From CAYMCJ01 sp964388985 (GTDB taxonomy: Bacteria; Patescibacteriota; Patescibacteriia; Patescibacteriales; CAYMCJ01): a stretch of DNA of 31,311 nt. Shown piece after piece: positions 1-7,630 of the stretch. Location of the stretch: NCBI GenBank assembly GCA_964388985.1, contig CAYMCJ010000004.1, positions 1-31,311 of the forward strand, given 5' to 3'. The stretch's first letter is position 1. The number at the start of each line of letters is the position of its first letter. The notes beneath the pieces are model-generated. The model saw only the letters and a program-made list of their open reading frames with translations. It was not told the DNA's origin and made no database searches. A program made the translations under genes and the position numbers.

Positions 1-18
1 AATTAATCATAAACCGTT

Positions 19-369
19 ATGAACCCAAAACAATTTAAAATTATAAGATGGTTTGCCAGAATTATTGCCTTGGCAATGTTATTATTCGGTTTGCCGTTTT
101 ATTTTGGCTATGGAAATCCATTACCGTTCGCCAAGCCGGATTATACCTTGTTGGATAATATTATGCTGGCCATCTATCCTTTAATTTTCATAGGGCTTGC
201 GCTGGGCTGGAAATATGAAAAAATTGGAGGTTATCTCGTAACTATTACAATAATAATAGGTGTCTTACTGGAACTAACAACAGAAGCGGCCTTTTCTATG
301 AATATGCTTGCCCCGTTAATTCCAGGTATATTATATCTGGTCGCAGGCTATAAAAAAGAGGTTATATAA
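19..369 (+). CDS. Small polytopic membrane protein, function unknown
   Basis: Predicts a 116-residue protein that is mostly hydrophobic, with about four membrane segments (roughly residues 8-28, 46-62, 70-87 and 93-110) joined by short loops and a charged KKEVI tail. There is no signal peptide cleavage site, cysteine motif or catalytic signature. It resembles small integral membrane proteins of unknown function that are common in Patescibacteria, but I cannot name a family with confidence. The ATG at 19 gives an N-terminus with a normal positive patch before the first helix. Only 18 bases lie upstream in the window, so the ribosome site and promoter cannot be judged. comF follows on the same strand after 61 bases and could be co-transcribed. 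Confidence 0.75.
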   Translation: MNPKQFKIIRWFARIIALAMLLFGLPFYFGYGNPLPFAKPDYTLLDNIMLAIYPLIFIGLALGWKYEKIGGYLVTITIIIGVLLELTTEAAFSMNMLAPLIPGILYLVAGYKKEVI

Positions 370-430
370 ATTATTTGATATTTTTTCACTTCACTCAAAT
401 TTAATTTATTCTTTTCTAAATATTTTAATA

Positions 431-1243
431 ATGTCTTTTAAAAAACACCTTGCCGGCAGCGCCGCGCTTTTTAACAAAAGTAAAAATTTTATTTTAGACC
501 TCTTGTTCCCGATTGAATGCCTTGGTTGCGGCCAGCCGGGAGACTGGCTTTGCCGAGAATGTTTTCGCAAGCTAAAATTAAACCACAGCCAATACTGTCT
601 GGCTTGCAAACAAGAAAATAAATTCGGCCAATTTTGTAAAAATTGCTCTCCGAATTACTACCTGGACGGAATCTGGATAGCCGGAGATTATGATGATGCT
701 GTTTTGTCTAAACTTATCAAAAATCTAAAATACCGCTTTGCCAAAAATATCGCCCAAACGCTGGGTAATTTTCTGGCAATATTTGTCCGCAATTTAATAA
801 ATAAGGCTAAAATAGACAAATCCGACCTAACCCACGGGGTCGGCTGGCGCAAATTTGAAAAAATCAGCCAGTCCCCGAAAATACTTTTTAACCTTAAAAA
901 CGCCCTGCTTATTCCCGTGCCTTTGCACAAAAAAAGATATAATTGGCGCGGCTTTAATCAGGCGCAGATGATTGCCGACTGTTTGGCAAAAAATTTTAAT
1001 TTAACTACCAATAACCAGCTAATTCGCCATAAACATAAAAAAGCCCAAGCCAAACTTAAAGAAGCGGAAAGGAAAATCAATATCCAAGGCTGTTTTGCCT
1101 GGCAAGGACCTAAACTAGATAACCAACAAATTATTTTAATTGACGATGTTGTTACCACCGGCTCAACCCTGAATGAGTGCGCTAAGGTATTAAAAAAAGC
1201 CGGCGCCAAAAAAGTTTGGGGCCTGGTGGTTGCCAAAGGATGA
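431..1243 (+). CDS. comF: ComF family phosphoribosyltransferase-like protein
   Basis: Encodes 270 residues with the ComF layout: an N-terminal zinc-binding region with four CxxC pairs (C30/C33, C41/C44, C56/C59, C69/C72), then a type I phosphoribosyltransferase fold. The PRPP-binding loop IILIDDVVTTGST is at about residues 234-246, and the family block IPVPLHKKRYNWRGFNQA is also present. In competent bacteria ComF acts with ComFA in uptake of single-stranded DNA; in Patescibacteria, which often keep com genes, it is assumed to serve DNA uptake and nucleotide salvage. No comFA is in view. Length is slightly above the usual 220-245 because of a Lys-rich insert near residues 125-150. It ends with TGA and is followed by a strong bidirectional terminator. 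Confidence 0.9.
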   Translation: MSFKKHLAGSAALFNKSKNFILDLLFPIECLGCGQPGDWLCRECFRKLKLNHSQYCLACKQENKFGQFCKNCSPNYYLDGIWIAGDYDDAVLSKLIKNLKYRFAKNIAQTLGNFLAIFVRNLINKAKIDKSDLTHGVGWRKFEKISQSPKILFNLKNALLIPVPLHKKRYNWRGFNQAQMIADCLAKNFNLTTNNQLIRHKHKKAQAKLKEAERKINIQGCFAWQGPKLDNQQIILIDDVVTTGSTLNECAKVLKKAGAKKVWGLVVAKG

Positions 1244-1270
1244 TAAAAAAATTTACAAACATATAAAAAA

Positions 1271-1307
1271 GGCTTAAATCTTTGAAAAGATTTAAGCCCT
1301 TATTTTT
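1271..1307. terminator. Bidirectional rho-independent terminator
   Basis: A perfect 12-bp stem (GGCTTAAATCTT with its complement) closes a TGAA tetraloop at 1271-1298. It is followed by CTTATTTTT on the plus strand and flanked by an A run on the other side, so it can end transcription of comF (+) and of the small gene at 1324-1506 (-), which converge here. Confidence 0.9.
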
Positions 1308-1323
1308 GATTAAAAGGTTTATT

Positions 1324-1506
1324 CTATGCTGGCTGAGCTGCCGGCATTTCATCTGTCGGTAAAAGCTTTTTTGTTGGCTCCTCCCCGTCCGGCCCGACGA
1401 TTGGACTTTTACTTCTGATTCCTGTTCCCAAATGATAAATTCTCCCCGTCTCGTCAGTTCCTGTCGCTTTGTCCAGATATTCATGAGAAGTTATTCTTGT
1501 CCCCAT
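1324..1506 (-). CDS. Small hypothetical protein (60 aa)
   Basis: A 60-residue soluble, Gly/Thr/Pro-rich protein (starts MGTRITSHEYLDKATGTDET) with no recognised domain, no membrane segment and no cysteines. It is probably real despite its size: a strong Shine-Dalgarno (GGAGGG) lies six bases before the ATG, and a strong terminator follows. The residue pattern suggests a flexible tail after about residue 35. Upstream, two perfect tandem copies of a 17-bp unit and a second, orphan Shine-Dalgarno separate it from the coiled-coil gene at 1584-1916, with which it probably shares a transcript. Function unknown. Confidence 0.65.
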   Translation of the reverse strand: MGTRITSHEYLDKATGTDETGRIYHLGTGIRSKSPIVGPDGEEPTKKLLPTDEMPAAQPA

Positions 1507-1520
1507 TTTAATCCCTCCTC

Positions 1521-1554
1521 TTTTTAGGTTGTCTGTTTTTTTAGGTTGTCTGTT
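1521..1554. repeat. Tandem duplication, two perfect 17-bp units
   Basis: TTTTTAGGTTGTCTGTT occurs twice back to back (1521-1537 and 1538-1554), directly upstream of the ribosome site of the 60-aa gene on the minus strand. It lengthens the leader between that site and an upstream orphan Shine-Dalgarno at 1555-1566. Confidence 0.9.
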
Positions 1555-1583
1555 CTTTACCTCCTTATAAATTTACAAAAAAT

Positions 1584-1916
1584 TTAAAAAAAATCCCGAC
1601 GGCAACTGGCTATAAAATTATCAAGGACCTCCTGGTTAAATTTAAATGTTCGGCGTAAACTATCTTCTAAAAAAACTTTGCGGCGATCTAATAGCTCTTG
1701 TGGTACTTTGCCTATCATTTTTTTAATGTCAGACATCCGTTTATTAAAATCCTCTACAGCTTCCTTGTTTCTGATTTCAATATCTCTCCGGAAAGCTTCT
1801 GCTTTTTGGTCAAAAACAGCCTCTTGATTGCTATGCAATTCGGCCTTAACCTTTTTAAGCTTCCTTTCAAGATATCTGCTAAATTCTGCTAACTCTTCTT
1901 CAAAATTTATTGCCAT
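1584..1916 (-). CDS. Coiled-coil hypothetical protein
   Basis: A 110-residue, highly charged helical protein with heptad-like spacing through most of its length (EELAEFSRYLERKLKKVKAE near the start), so a coiled coil or helical hairpin is likely. There are no membrane segments; the C-terminus ends CRRDFF. No family recognised. The start is supported by GGAGG followed by AACAGCGCA before the ATG. It lies just downstream of tRNA-Ser(UGA), and the 60-aa gene follows after 77 bases on the same strand. The helical, soluble character would suit a structural or scaffold protein, but that is inference only. Confidence 0.7.
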   Translation of the reverse strand: MAINFEEELAEFSRYLERKLKKVKAELHSNQEAVFDQKAEAFRRDIEIRNKEAVEDFNKRMSDIKKMIGKVPQELLDRRKVFLEDSLRRTFKFNQEVLDNFIASCRRDFF

Positions 1917-1979
1917 TGCGCTGTTCCTCCTTTTTTAAATTACGTGCGCTTAAAAAATACGCAATACGCCGCCACAGAG

Positions 1980-2066
1980 CGGAGGGAGTGAGATTCGAAC
2001 TCACGGGACCCGTGAAGGCCCAACAGTTTTCAAGACTGTCCCATTCAACCGCTCTGGCATCCCTCC
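1980..2066 (-). tRNA. tRNA-Ser(UGA)
   Basis: The minus strand folds as a class II cloverleaf. The acceptor pairs GGAGGGA with TCCCTCC, the anticodon arm is ACAGT-CTTGAAA-ACTGT with anticodon TGA, the variable arm is long as expected for serine, and the T-loop is TTCGAAT. The discriminator is G, as expected for tRNA-Ser. CCA is not encoded. Confidence 0.95.
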
Positions 2067-2107
2067 GTTCTGTGACGGGGCAAGCTGTAATTTGCAAATT
2101 AATCCAC

Positions 2108-2128
2108 TAAAAAATTGCCGCGGGCAAT
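2108..2128 (-). terminator. Terminator of the YibE/F gene
   Basis: On the minus strand, ATTGCC and GGCAAT pair across a 3-base loop and are followed directly by a run of six T. It lies about 30 bases after the stop of the YibE/F gene and just before tRNA-Ser(UGA). Confidence 0.85.
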
Positions 2129-2159
2129 GCTCTTAATTCTTTTTATACCTCTTTTTTAA

Positions 2160-3356
2160 TTATGTAAAGGACTTGGAACAAGGCCTAAACCAATAAGCTC
2201 CAAAATATGTAGCGATCGGCATTGACAGAGCAATACCAATACTGCCGACAAATGTTCTGACAATTTCAGTTGCTATTACTTCATTGTTAATAATCTGGCT
2301 AAAAGACAAAAACGGTTCTTGTTGAATTGTAAATAAAAGCAATAACGGTAAAGAAGCGCCGGCATAAGTCAAAAATAGAGTATTAACCATTGTCCCTAAA
2401 TGGGTATTCCCGACTTTAAAAGCGGCTTTGAATACTTTACTATTATCCATCTGCGGATTTATTTCTTTAATCTGTTTTACCACTTCAATTTGACTGACAA
2501 TTACATCATCCAAAACGCCGACTGCGCCAATCAGCATGCCGGCCAATAATAAACCTCGGAAGTTAATCGCCGTCTTAGTCATACCTATTAAAAAAACCGC
2601 ATCTTCTTGGGACAAACCTGACAGCCTAGTTAACTTTGTAAATAACCAAGAAAAAATTAATGTAATAAACAAAGAAATAAAAACGCTTAATACCGATAAA
2701 TGTGATTTTTTGTTCCATCCCTCGGTTAGATAAATTATTATAGTTAAGATAAAGAAGGCGCCGATGAGACCAATATATAAAGGGTTACTTCCGTCTAATA
2801 TTTTAGGCAAAATGAATTTAATAATAATAAAAAAACTAATAATTAAACCAACTAAAGATTTTATTCCTTTTTTTCTGCCGATTAAAACGATTATCAGGCA
2901 AAAAATAGCTCCGAGCAAATATAAATATCCTCGTCTGACAAAATCTGTAACATAATATATTTCTTTACCCTCAACATTAGTAGATTTTTGCACCAAAACT
3001 TTATCGCCTACCTTATAAACTCCGGCATTGGCTACTTCTATATCGGAAATTCCGTCAAATTTTATTTCTTTATCTTTCCATTTTCCTTTTAATCCTTTCA
3101 ATAATAAATTTTGCTGAATTGCTTTAGATCCGTCTTCCCTGCCAATTTCTTTTTGATCTAAAATCTTTATTATTTTTGCTTCAAAAGTTTCTTCTGAAGT
3201 TTGTGGCTGCATTTCTTGTTCCGGTGGCATTATTTCTTCGGAGACACTTTCCTTATCATAGCCTTGAACTTCGTTATCTTGAGCGTAAGAAAAATTAGGA
3301 GCAAAAAAAGCTATGCTAAATAAAATTATCAAATGTAGAAAAAAATATTTTTTCAT
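2160..3356 (-). CDS. YibE/F family membrane protein
   Basis: A 398-residue protein with a signal-type N-terminus (hydrophobic to about residue 22, then FSYAQDN), an extracytoplasmic domain to about residue 140 with an OB-like beta pattern, and then about seven or eight membrane helices. The helical part carries YibE/F features: a tract with LLLAGMLIGAVGVLDDVIVS at roughly residues 270-290 and a later GNTHLGTMVNTL block. YibE/F proteins are multipass membrane proteins of unproven transport function; some bacterial members are annotated as permeases. It is transcribed alone, with a terminator after it. The region upstream carries the MITE-like element at 3385-3545, which probably altered or supplied its promoter region. 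Confidence 0.85.
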   Translation of the reverse strand: MKKYFFLHLIILFSIAFFAPNFSYAQDNEVQGYDKESVSEEIMPPEQEMQPQTSEETFEAKIIKILDQKEIGREDGSKAIQQNLLLKGLKGKWKDKEIKFDGISDIEVANAGVYKVGDKVLVQKSTNVEGKEIYYVTDFVRRGYLYLLGAIFCLIIVLIGRKKGIKSLVGLIISFFIIIKFILPKILDGSNPLYIGLIGAFFILTIIIYLTEGWNKKSHLSVLSVFISLFITLIFSWLFTKLTRLSGLSQEDAVFLIGMTKTAINFRGLLLAGMLIGAVGVLDDVIVSQIEVVKQIKEINPQMDNSKVFKAAFKVGNTHLGTMVNTLFLTYAGASLPLLLLFTIQQEPFLSFSQIINNEVIATEIVRTFVGSIGIALSMPIATYFGAYWFRPCSKSFT

Positions 3357-3384
3357 AGTGTTTAGGCGATAAATAATATATTAT

Positions 3385-3545
3385 GGGGCTGTCGCCGAAT
3401 GCTCTTTTGAACATAAATTTTCATAATTTTGAGAAAACTTTTTTAAAATTTTTTGAGGGAATATTAAATATTAGCGAAAAAAATTTTAGAAAAATTTACC
3501 GAAATTTGAGAATTTAGGACAAATACGGTATTCGGCGACAGCCCC
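3385..3545. mobile_element. MITE-like element with 16-bp terminal inverted repeats
   Basis: GGGGCTGTCGCCGAAT (3385-3400) is repeated as its exact reverse complement at 3530-3545. Both ends are flanked by the 5-bp direct repeat ATTAT (3380-3384 and 3546-3550), as expected for a target duplication; the palindrome also matches one AT further out. The ~130-bp interior is very AT-rich, has no ORF, and keeps weaker subterminal inverted similarity. This is the structure of a non-autonomous element mobilised by a transposase in trans. No transposase is in the window and I cannot assign the IS family. The right target duplication supplies the stop codon region of feoA. Confidence 0.85.
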
Positions 3546-3546
3546 A

Positions 3547-3783
3547 TTATATAAAAATTATTTTTAATATTCTATATGCCAAACCCCTACCCAACAATAA
3601 CTTCGAACCCCTCAACTCGATTTCTATCGGTCCGGAGATAGCTTTTCTTAAAATTTTTATTTTAGTTTGAGGAGTCAAACCCAAATCAGACAGTCTTTTT
3701 GCCGCCTGCAATCCGGCTTCTACGGAAATTATCTTAATTTCCCTGCCTTCTTTAGCATCAATTAATGATATTGATTCTCTCAT
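3547..3783 (-). CDS. feoA: FeoA-domain protein
   Basis: A 78-residue protein with the SH3-like FeoA fold: an N-terminal strand (MRESISLIDAKEGREIKIIS), the typical helix AAKRLSDLGLTPQTKIKIL, then PIEIELRGSKLLLGRGLAYRI. FeoA is a small cytosolic partner of the ferrous iron transporter FeoB; no feoB is in the window, so it may act alone or with a distant feoB. It sits 142 bases after the ABC permease gene of the metal operon and has its own extended -10 upstream. There is no Shine-Dalgarno before the ATG. Its TAA stop (3547-3549) lies inside the target duplication of the adjacent MITE, so the insertion hit the very end of the gene; the last residues could be altered. Confidence 0.85.
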   Translation of the reverse strand: MRESISLIDAKEGREIKIISVEAGLQAAKRLSDLGLTPQTKIKILRKAISGPIEIELRGSKLLLGRGLAYRILKIIFI

Positions 3784-3877
3784 ATATATTGTTATTTTAT
3801 ATCTTAGCTAGTATTTTATTCGCGATTGATAAAAATTTAAGTAATAATGCGGGCATTCCAGTCAACTTATATTCCCC

Positions 3878-3886
3878 ATTATAACA
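3878..3886 (-). promoter_or_regulatory. Extended -10 promoter for feoA
   Basis: The minus strand reads TGTTATAAT, an extended -10 with a perfect TATAAT; the -35 position is poor. It gives a leader of about 90 bases before feoA, so feoA can be expressed apart from the upstream metal operon. Confidence 0.5.
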
Positions 3887-3925
3887 TAAATTTAAAGCTT
3901 AAATTCTTTGGTAAAATTTAAAAAA

Positions 3926-4699
3926 TTAAAATGATCGTTTACGAAAAATGACCGAAAATAGAAATAATACCACGCCAGAAATAATTACTAAGGGGCCGGT
4001 GGGAAAATTAATAAATCGGGCAATAAAAATTCCGGAAATCGCCGAGATAATTCCAAGGGCGACTGCTGAAATTTTGTAGAAACGCAAATCTTTGCTTACG
4101 TTTTTTGCCGAGGCCGCCGGGATGGCGATAAGAGCGGCTGTTATAAGTCCGCCCACCAAATAAACACCCAGCGCAACCACTATGGCAATGCTTAACAGAT
4201 AAAGCAAATTATATAAACTTATATTAACACCTTCCACTGCCGCCAAGTCTTCATAGATATTCATCAACATCATTTTTTGGTAAATCTTTTTTATCGTATA
4301 AAAAACAAGGATGCTTAAAATAATCGTTACAATTGTTTCCGGTAAAGTAATTCCTGTAATATTCCCGACTAGGGCCTCTTCCGCTTGATCAATAGGTAAA
4401 ATAAGAAGCGCTGTTCCAACTCCGGATGCAAAAATAATCGCAGCTAAATTTTCCATCGGTAATTTCGTCCTTTTTTCCAAAAGCCAAATTAGGAACGCAC
4501 CTAAGATGACAAACGGAAAAGCTCCCAATGAGATACTAAATCCGTAAATGAGCGCCAGAGCCACTCCGGGTAGAGCCAAGTGCGCCAGTGGACCGGCGAC
4601 CACTGACATTTTTTTGGAAAGCATCAATGTGCCGAGATAACCGGCGACTCCGCTTATAAAAATCCCGCTTATTATTGTAAGAATAAATTGAAATGTCAT
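3926..4699 (-). CDS. znuB: Metal ABC transporter permease (ABC-3 / ZnuB family)
   Basis: A 257-residue integral membrane protein with about eight or nine helices and the ABC-3 family blocks: an early LSKKMSVVAGPLAHLALPGV segment and the later GLITAALIAIPAASAK segment around residues 183-200. Members import Zn(II), Mn(II) or Fe(II) with an ATPase of the ZnuC type. The ATPase gene lies nine bases upstream. No substrate-binding lipoprotein (ZnuA) gene is beside them, which is unusual for an importer; it may be elsewhere in the genome. The gene name stands for the family, as the metal cannot be read from the sequence. Neighbouring iron and Fe-S genes make iron a fair alternative to zinc. Confidence 0.88.
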   Translation of the reverse strand: MTFQFILTIISGIFISGVAGYLGTLMLSKKMSVVAGPLAHLALPGVALALIYGFSISLGAFPFVILGAFLIWLLEKRTKLPMENLAAIIFASGVGTALLILPIDQAEEALVGNITGITLPETIVTIILSILVFYTIKKIYQKMMLMNIYEDLAAVEGVNISLYNLLYLLSIAIVVALGVYLVGGLITAALIAIPAASAKNVSKDLRFYKISAVALGIISAISGIFIARFINFPTGPLVIISGVVLFLFSVIFRKRSF

Positions 4700-4708
4700 A
4701 TTTATAAA

Positions 4709-5407
4709 TTAATGATGTTCATAAAATTTAATTTCCGTACCAAAAATCTTCTCCAATGTCTTGGTGTTTAATATTTCTTTTGGCGCTCCGAAACAATTGT
4801 ATCCCTTGCGACTTAAGCACAATACACTGGTAGAATGTTTGTAGACGATATGCAGATCATGGGTTACGAGAAAAATTGTTAATTTTTCTTTTTCTTGAAT
4901 GGTATGCAAGAGAGAATAAATTGTTTCTCCTCCGCCGATATCTATCCCGGTTGTCGGTTCATCAAAAAAAATAACGTCCGGGTGAGAAATCAATACCCAG
5001 GCCACCAGCATTCTTTGAAACTGCCCTCCGGACAAACTGCCGGCTGTTTTAGAAAGGGTGTCTTTCCCCAATCCAACCAAATGTAAAAACTTAATAATTT
5101 CTCCAGAACTTGGTATGAAATTTTTTAACGCAAAAAAATCTTGTACTGTTAATGGAAAATCCTTGACCTTTAACTGATTTAAACCCTGCGGCAAATAACC
5201 AATTTTCATTTTTTGATGCCAAACAATATCTCCTTCATATGGCAAAAATCCCAAAAGAGTTTTCAAAAGCACGCTCTTGCCGGCGCCATTCGGACCCATA
5301 ATGGTCAAAATTTCTCCTGCTGCAACCTGAAAAGATAAATTTTCCACAATTTTTTCTTTATCTAAAGTAACATTTAAATTTCTAACTTCTAAAAGCATAT
5401 TGTTCAT
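4709..5407 (-). CDS. znuC: Metal ABC transporter ATP-binding protein (ZnuC-like)
   Basis: A 232-residue ABC ATPase with all motifs: Walker A GPNGAGKS (38-45), Q-loop near residue 74 (YLPQG), signature LSGGQ (125-129), Walker B VIFFDEP (145-151) and switch His183. The closest family is the Zn/Mn/Fe importer group (COG1121). It pairs with the permease nine bases downstream. The 5' end overlaps the end of the DUF134 gene by 26 bases, so translational coupling is likely. A second Met at codon 4 is an alternative start and would still overlap. The cytosolic protein powers metal import at the inner face of the membrane. Confidence 0.92.
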   Translation of the reverse strand: MNNMLLEVRNLNVTLDKEKIVENLSFQVAAGEILTIMGPNGAGKSVLLKTLLGFLPYEGDIVWHQKMKIGYLPQGLNQLKVKDFPLTVQDFFALKNFIPSSGEIIKFLHLVGLGKDTLSKTAGSLSGGQFQRMLVAWVLISHPDVIFFDEPTTGIDIGGGETIYSLLHTIQEKEKLTIFLVTHDLHIVYKHSTSVLCLSRKGYNCFGAPKEILNTKTLEKIFGTEIKFYEHH

Positions 5408-5699
5408 GTTTAATAATTTTAATCGCCTTGCCGTTTATTAAAGCATCGGCGATTTTTTTATACGCAGAGTATAATATTCTTTGATAAGTACTTTGAGAAG
5501 TATGCATTTTAACGGCTGCTTCTTTTTGTTCCAAGTCGTTAATATGGCGCAAACGATACGCCTCAATTTCTTCCATTGAAAGTTCAACGACTTGCAAATC
5601 GCCGATTGGTACGCCCTGAGGTTTAAAATATATGATATTGGGCTTAAATTTTATTCCTCCGCACAAGCAACGTGATGGTCTGGCCATAAGTATATGCAT
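5382..5699 (-). CDS. DUF134 family helix-turn-helix protein
   Basis: A 105-residue protein matching DUF134 (COG1342): MARPSRC near the start, then FKPQGVPIGDLQVVELSMEE and a C-terminal sigma-70 region 4-like helix-turn-helix (EQKEAAVKMHTSQSTYQRIL). It is a predicted DNA-binding protein of unknown targets, repeatedly found beside NifX-like and Fe-S ATPase genes in anaerobes. Two starts are possible: the ATG at 5699 (MHILMARP) or the ATG at 5684 (MARP), which matches the usual family start; neither has a clear Shine-Dalgarno. Cysteines C12 and C14 near the N-terminus could bind a metal or cluster, which would fit a regulator of this operon, but that is inference. Confidence 0.88.
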   Translation of the reverse strand: MHILMARPSRCLCGGIKFKPNIIYFKPQGVPIGDLQVVELSMEEIEAYRLRHINDLEQKEAAVKMHTSQSTYQRILYSAYKKIADALINGKAIKIIKHEQYAFRS

Positions 5700-5712
5700 T
5701 AAAATTAATAAA

Positions 5713-6762
5713 CTATTCTCTTTTTAAACTTTTATTGCAAGCAGGGCATTTTAGATCTGAGCAAGGAACGCCTCTCTGATGCGGCGTCTTATAACCGCAT
5801 TGCTCGCACACACAAAAACCATCCGGCCCCTTTGCGGTTGCCTCTTTTATTTTTTCTTTGAATTTACCTTTTCTTTGCCAGCCAAAACCGCGGCCGTAAT
5901 CAGGTTGGAAAAATCCGGTTTCAAATTCGTGGCTGGAAATTTGAATGGCTACATATTGCAAATTGGCAATTTTTTCCATAAGTTCGCTTCTTAAGCTGTC
6001 AGATATTTTTGCCGCCTCCTCAACGCTTAAATTGTTCGGCAATTTTATTTCCAAATTGGCGGTTATGGCAAGACCTTTCTTCTGGGTTTTTAAGGAATCC
6101 ATTTTAATCCCCTTTTCTCTGGCGATTGATTTTATTTTTTCTTCGATTTCTGCGCCCGCCGAAACATCCAAGAGCGAGTTAACCGCCTCTTTGCCTATCA
6201 AAAAAGCTTCTTTAATAATATAAATGCCCATCAAGAGAGCCAAAGTCGCATCGGCATAAATCCAATATTTAGCTAAAAATAAACCGATTAAAATTGCCAA
6301 TGACACATAAACATCTATTCTGGAATGAACTCCGTCCGAAAGGAGACTTACCGAACTTTCTAACTTGCCATAATAAATTTTTAATCTTGACATTACCTCA
6401 TTAACCAAGGCTGAAAAAATCATTACCCCGAATGCTAAATAACCGATCGCCATATCCGCCGGTTTTAAAAAATTTTTATAAGCATCATAAATTATCCCTG
6501 CTCCGGTCGCGAAAATAATTAGCGTAATAACAACGCCCGCTAAAACTTCAAATTTATAATGCCCATAAGGATGCTTTTCGTCGGCCGGCTTGCCAGATAT
6601 TTTTATCCCGATAAAACTGATAATGGAAGAAAAAATATCCGCGAACGAATCCAGCCCGGCCGCCAAGATCGCGGTTGAATTAGAAAAAATACCGACGACA
6701 ATTTTGCCTCCGGCTAAAATCATATTAGCTAATATTGAAATTGTCGCAATTTTTTCTTTCAT
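5713..6762 (-). CDS. CDF family cation exporter with C-terminal zinc ribbon
   Basis: A 349-residue cation diffusion facilitator. The metal site residues read D38xxxD42 in TM2 and H146xxxD150 in TM5, the FieF pattern associated with Zn(II)/Fe(II) efflux. The six-helix membrane part is followed by the usual cytosolic alpha-beta domain (about 205-285). An added tail of about 60 residues carries cysteines C317, C319, C322, C334, C339 and C342, which looks like a rubredoxin/zinc-ribbon metal site. Such tails occur in CDF proteins of some anaerobes. It exports metal from cytosol to outside by proton exchange. It lies seven bases after the MinD-type ATPase gene and 13 bases before DUF134, so it is part of the metal operon. 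Confidence 0.92.
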   Translation of the reverse strand: MKEKIATISILANMILAGGKIVVGIFSNSTAILAAGLDSFADIFSSIISFIGIKISGKPADEKHPYGHYKFEVLAGVVITLIIFATGAGIIYDAYKNFLKPADMAIGYLAFGVMIFSALVNEVMSRLKIYYGKLESSVSLLSDGVHSRIDVYVSLAILIGLFLAKYWIYADATLALLMGIYIIKEAFLIGKEAVNSLLDVSAGAEIEEKIKSIAREKGIKMDSLKTQKKGLAITANLEIKLPNNLSVEEAAKISDSLRSELMEKIANLQYVAIQISSHEFETGFFQPDYGRGFGWQRKGKFKEKIKEATAKGPDGFCVCEQCGYKTPHQRGVPCSDLKCPACNKSLKRE

Positions 6763-6769
6763 CTAATCG

Positions 6770-7630
6770 CTATTTTATTTGTTTAATAATATCTAAAAAT
6801 AATTTTTGATAATCTGAATTTATTTCAACCACCGGCTTCATTTTGATAGTCGAATCAACAAAATCCTGCCTATAAGGAATTTTGCCGATTATTTGAATTT
6901 TATTTTTCTGGGCAAACTTTTCTATTTTCAAACAAAAATTTTTCGCCAAATCATATTTATTTATAACGATGCCGTGCTTGATCTTAAAATGGCGAGCTAA
7001 ATATAAAACTCTCTGCAAATCGTGCAGAGCGGACGGCGTTGGCTCGGTTACCGCTATAATATAATCAGTACCTACCAAAGAGGCAATAACCGGACAGCCA
7101 ACTCCGGCCGCGGAATCTATTAAAACAATTTCCGCCTTTAACTCGCTATTGGCTTTTTCCGCATATTTTCGCACTTCGGCCACCACTTCGCCAGATGCCA
7201 GTTCCCCGAGTTTCAGCTCTCCGGAAATTAAATTAACACCATAATTATTGCCAGCATAAATTCTGCCAATTTCTTTTTTATCTTCAATTATTGCGCTAAA
7301 AGAGCAGGAAGATATACAGGCTTTACAGCCGATACAAACGTCTTTCACGAAAACCGGATATCTGCCTTTAACAAAAACGATAGCGTTTTTTTGGCAAACA
7401 GAAGCACATACTCCGCATTTAACGCATTTTTTAAAATTCCATTTAGGAATAGCTTGATTAACTATTGATGCTTTTTTCAATTTAACCGCCAATAATAAAT
7501 GGTCATTGGGGCACTCGGCATCGGCATCAATTAAAAGTGTTTCTCTATTTTTAGCAAACAGAACGGCCAGCGAAGTGGCAACCATTGATTTGCCCGTCCC
7601 GCCCTTCCCGCCGGTAATTGCAATTCTCAT
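6770..7630 (-). CDS. MinD-superfamily ATPase with inserted ferredoxin domain (COG1149)
   Basis: A 286-residue P-loop ATPase with a deviant Walker A, GGKGGTGKS (7-15), and two CxxCxxCxxxC 4Fe-4S motifs inserted after the first strand-helix unit (C69/C72/C75/C79 and C99/C102/C105/C109). The later VLIDSAAGVGCPV and AVTEPTPSALHDL blocks are those of the Mrp/NBP35-related group. These proteins are thought to handle or sense Fe-S clusters, and they occur with NifX-like proteins in anaerobes; no reaction is proven. The start overlaps the stop of the upstream NifX-like gene by four bases (ATGA-type coupling). Cytosolic; probably oxygen sensitive. Confidence 0.9.
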   Translation of the reverse strand: MRIAITGGKGGTGKSMVATSLAVLFAKNRETLLIDADAECPNDHLLLAVKLKKASIVNQAIPKWNFKKCVKCGVCASVCQKNAIVFVKGRYPVFVKDVCIGCKACISSCSFSAIIEDKKEIGRIYAGNNYGVNLISGELKLGELASGEVVAEVRKYAEKANSELKAEIVLIDSAAGVGCPVIASLVGTDYIIAVTEPTPSALHDLQRVLYLARHFKIKHGIVINKYDLAKNFCLKIEKFAQKNKIQIIGKIPYRQDFVDSTIKMKPVVEINSDYQKLFLDIIKQIK

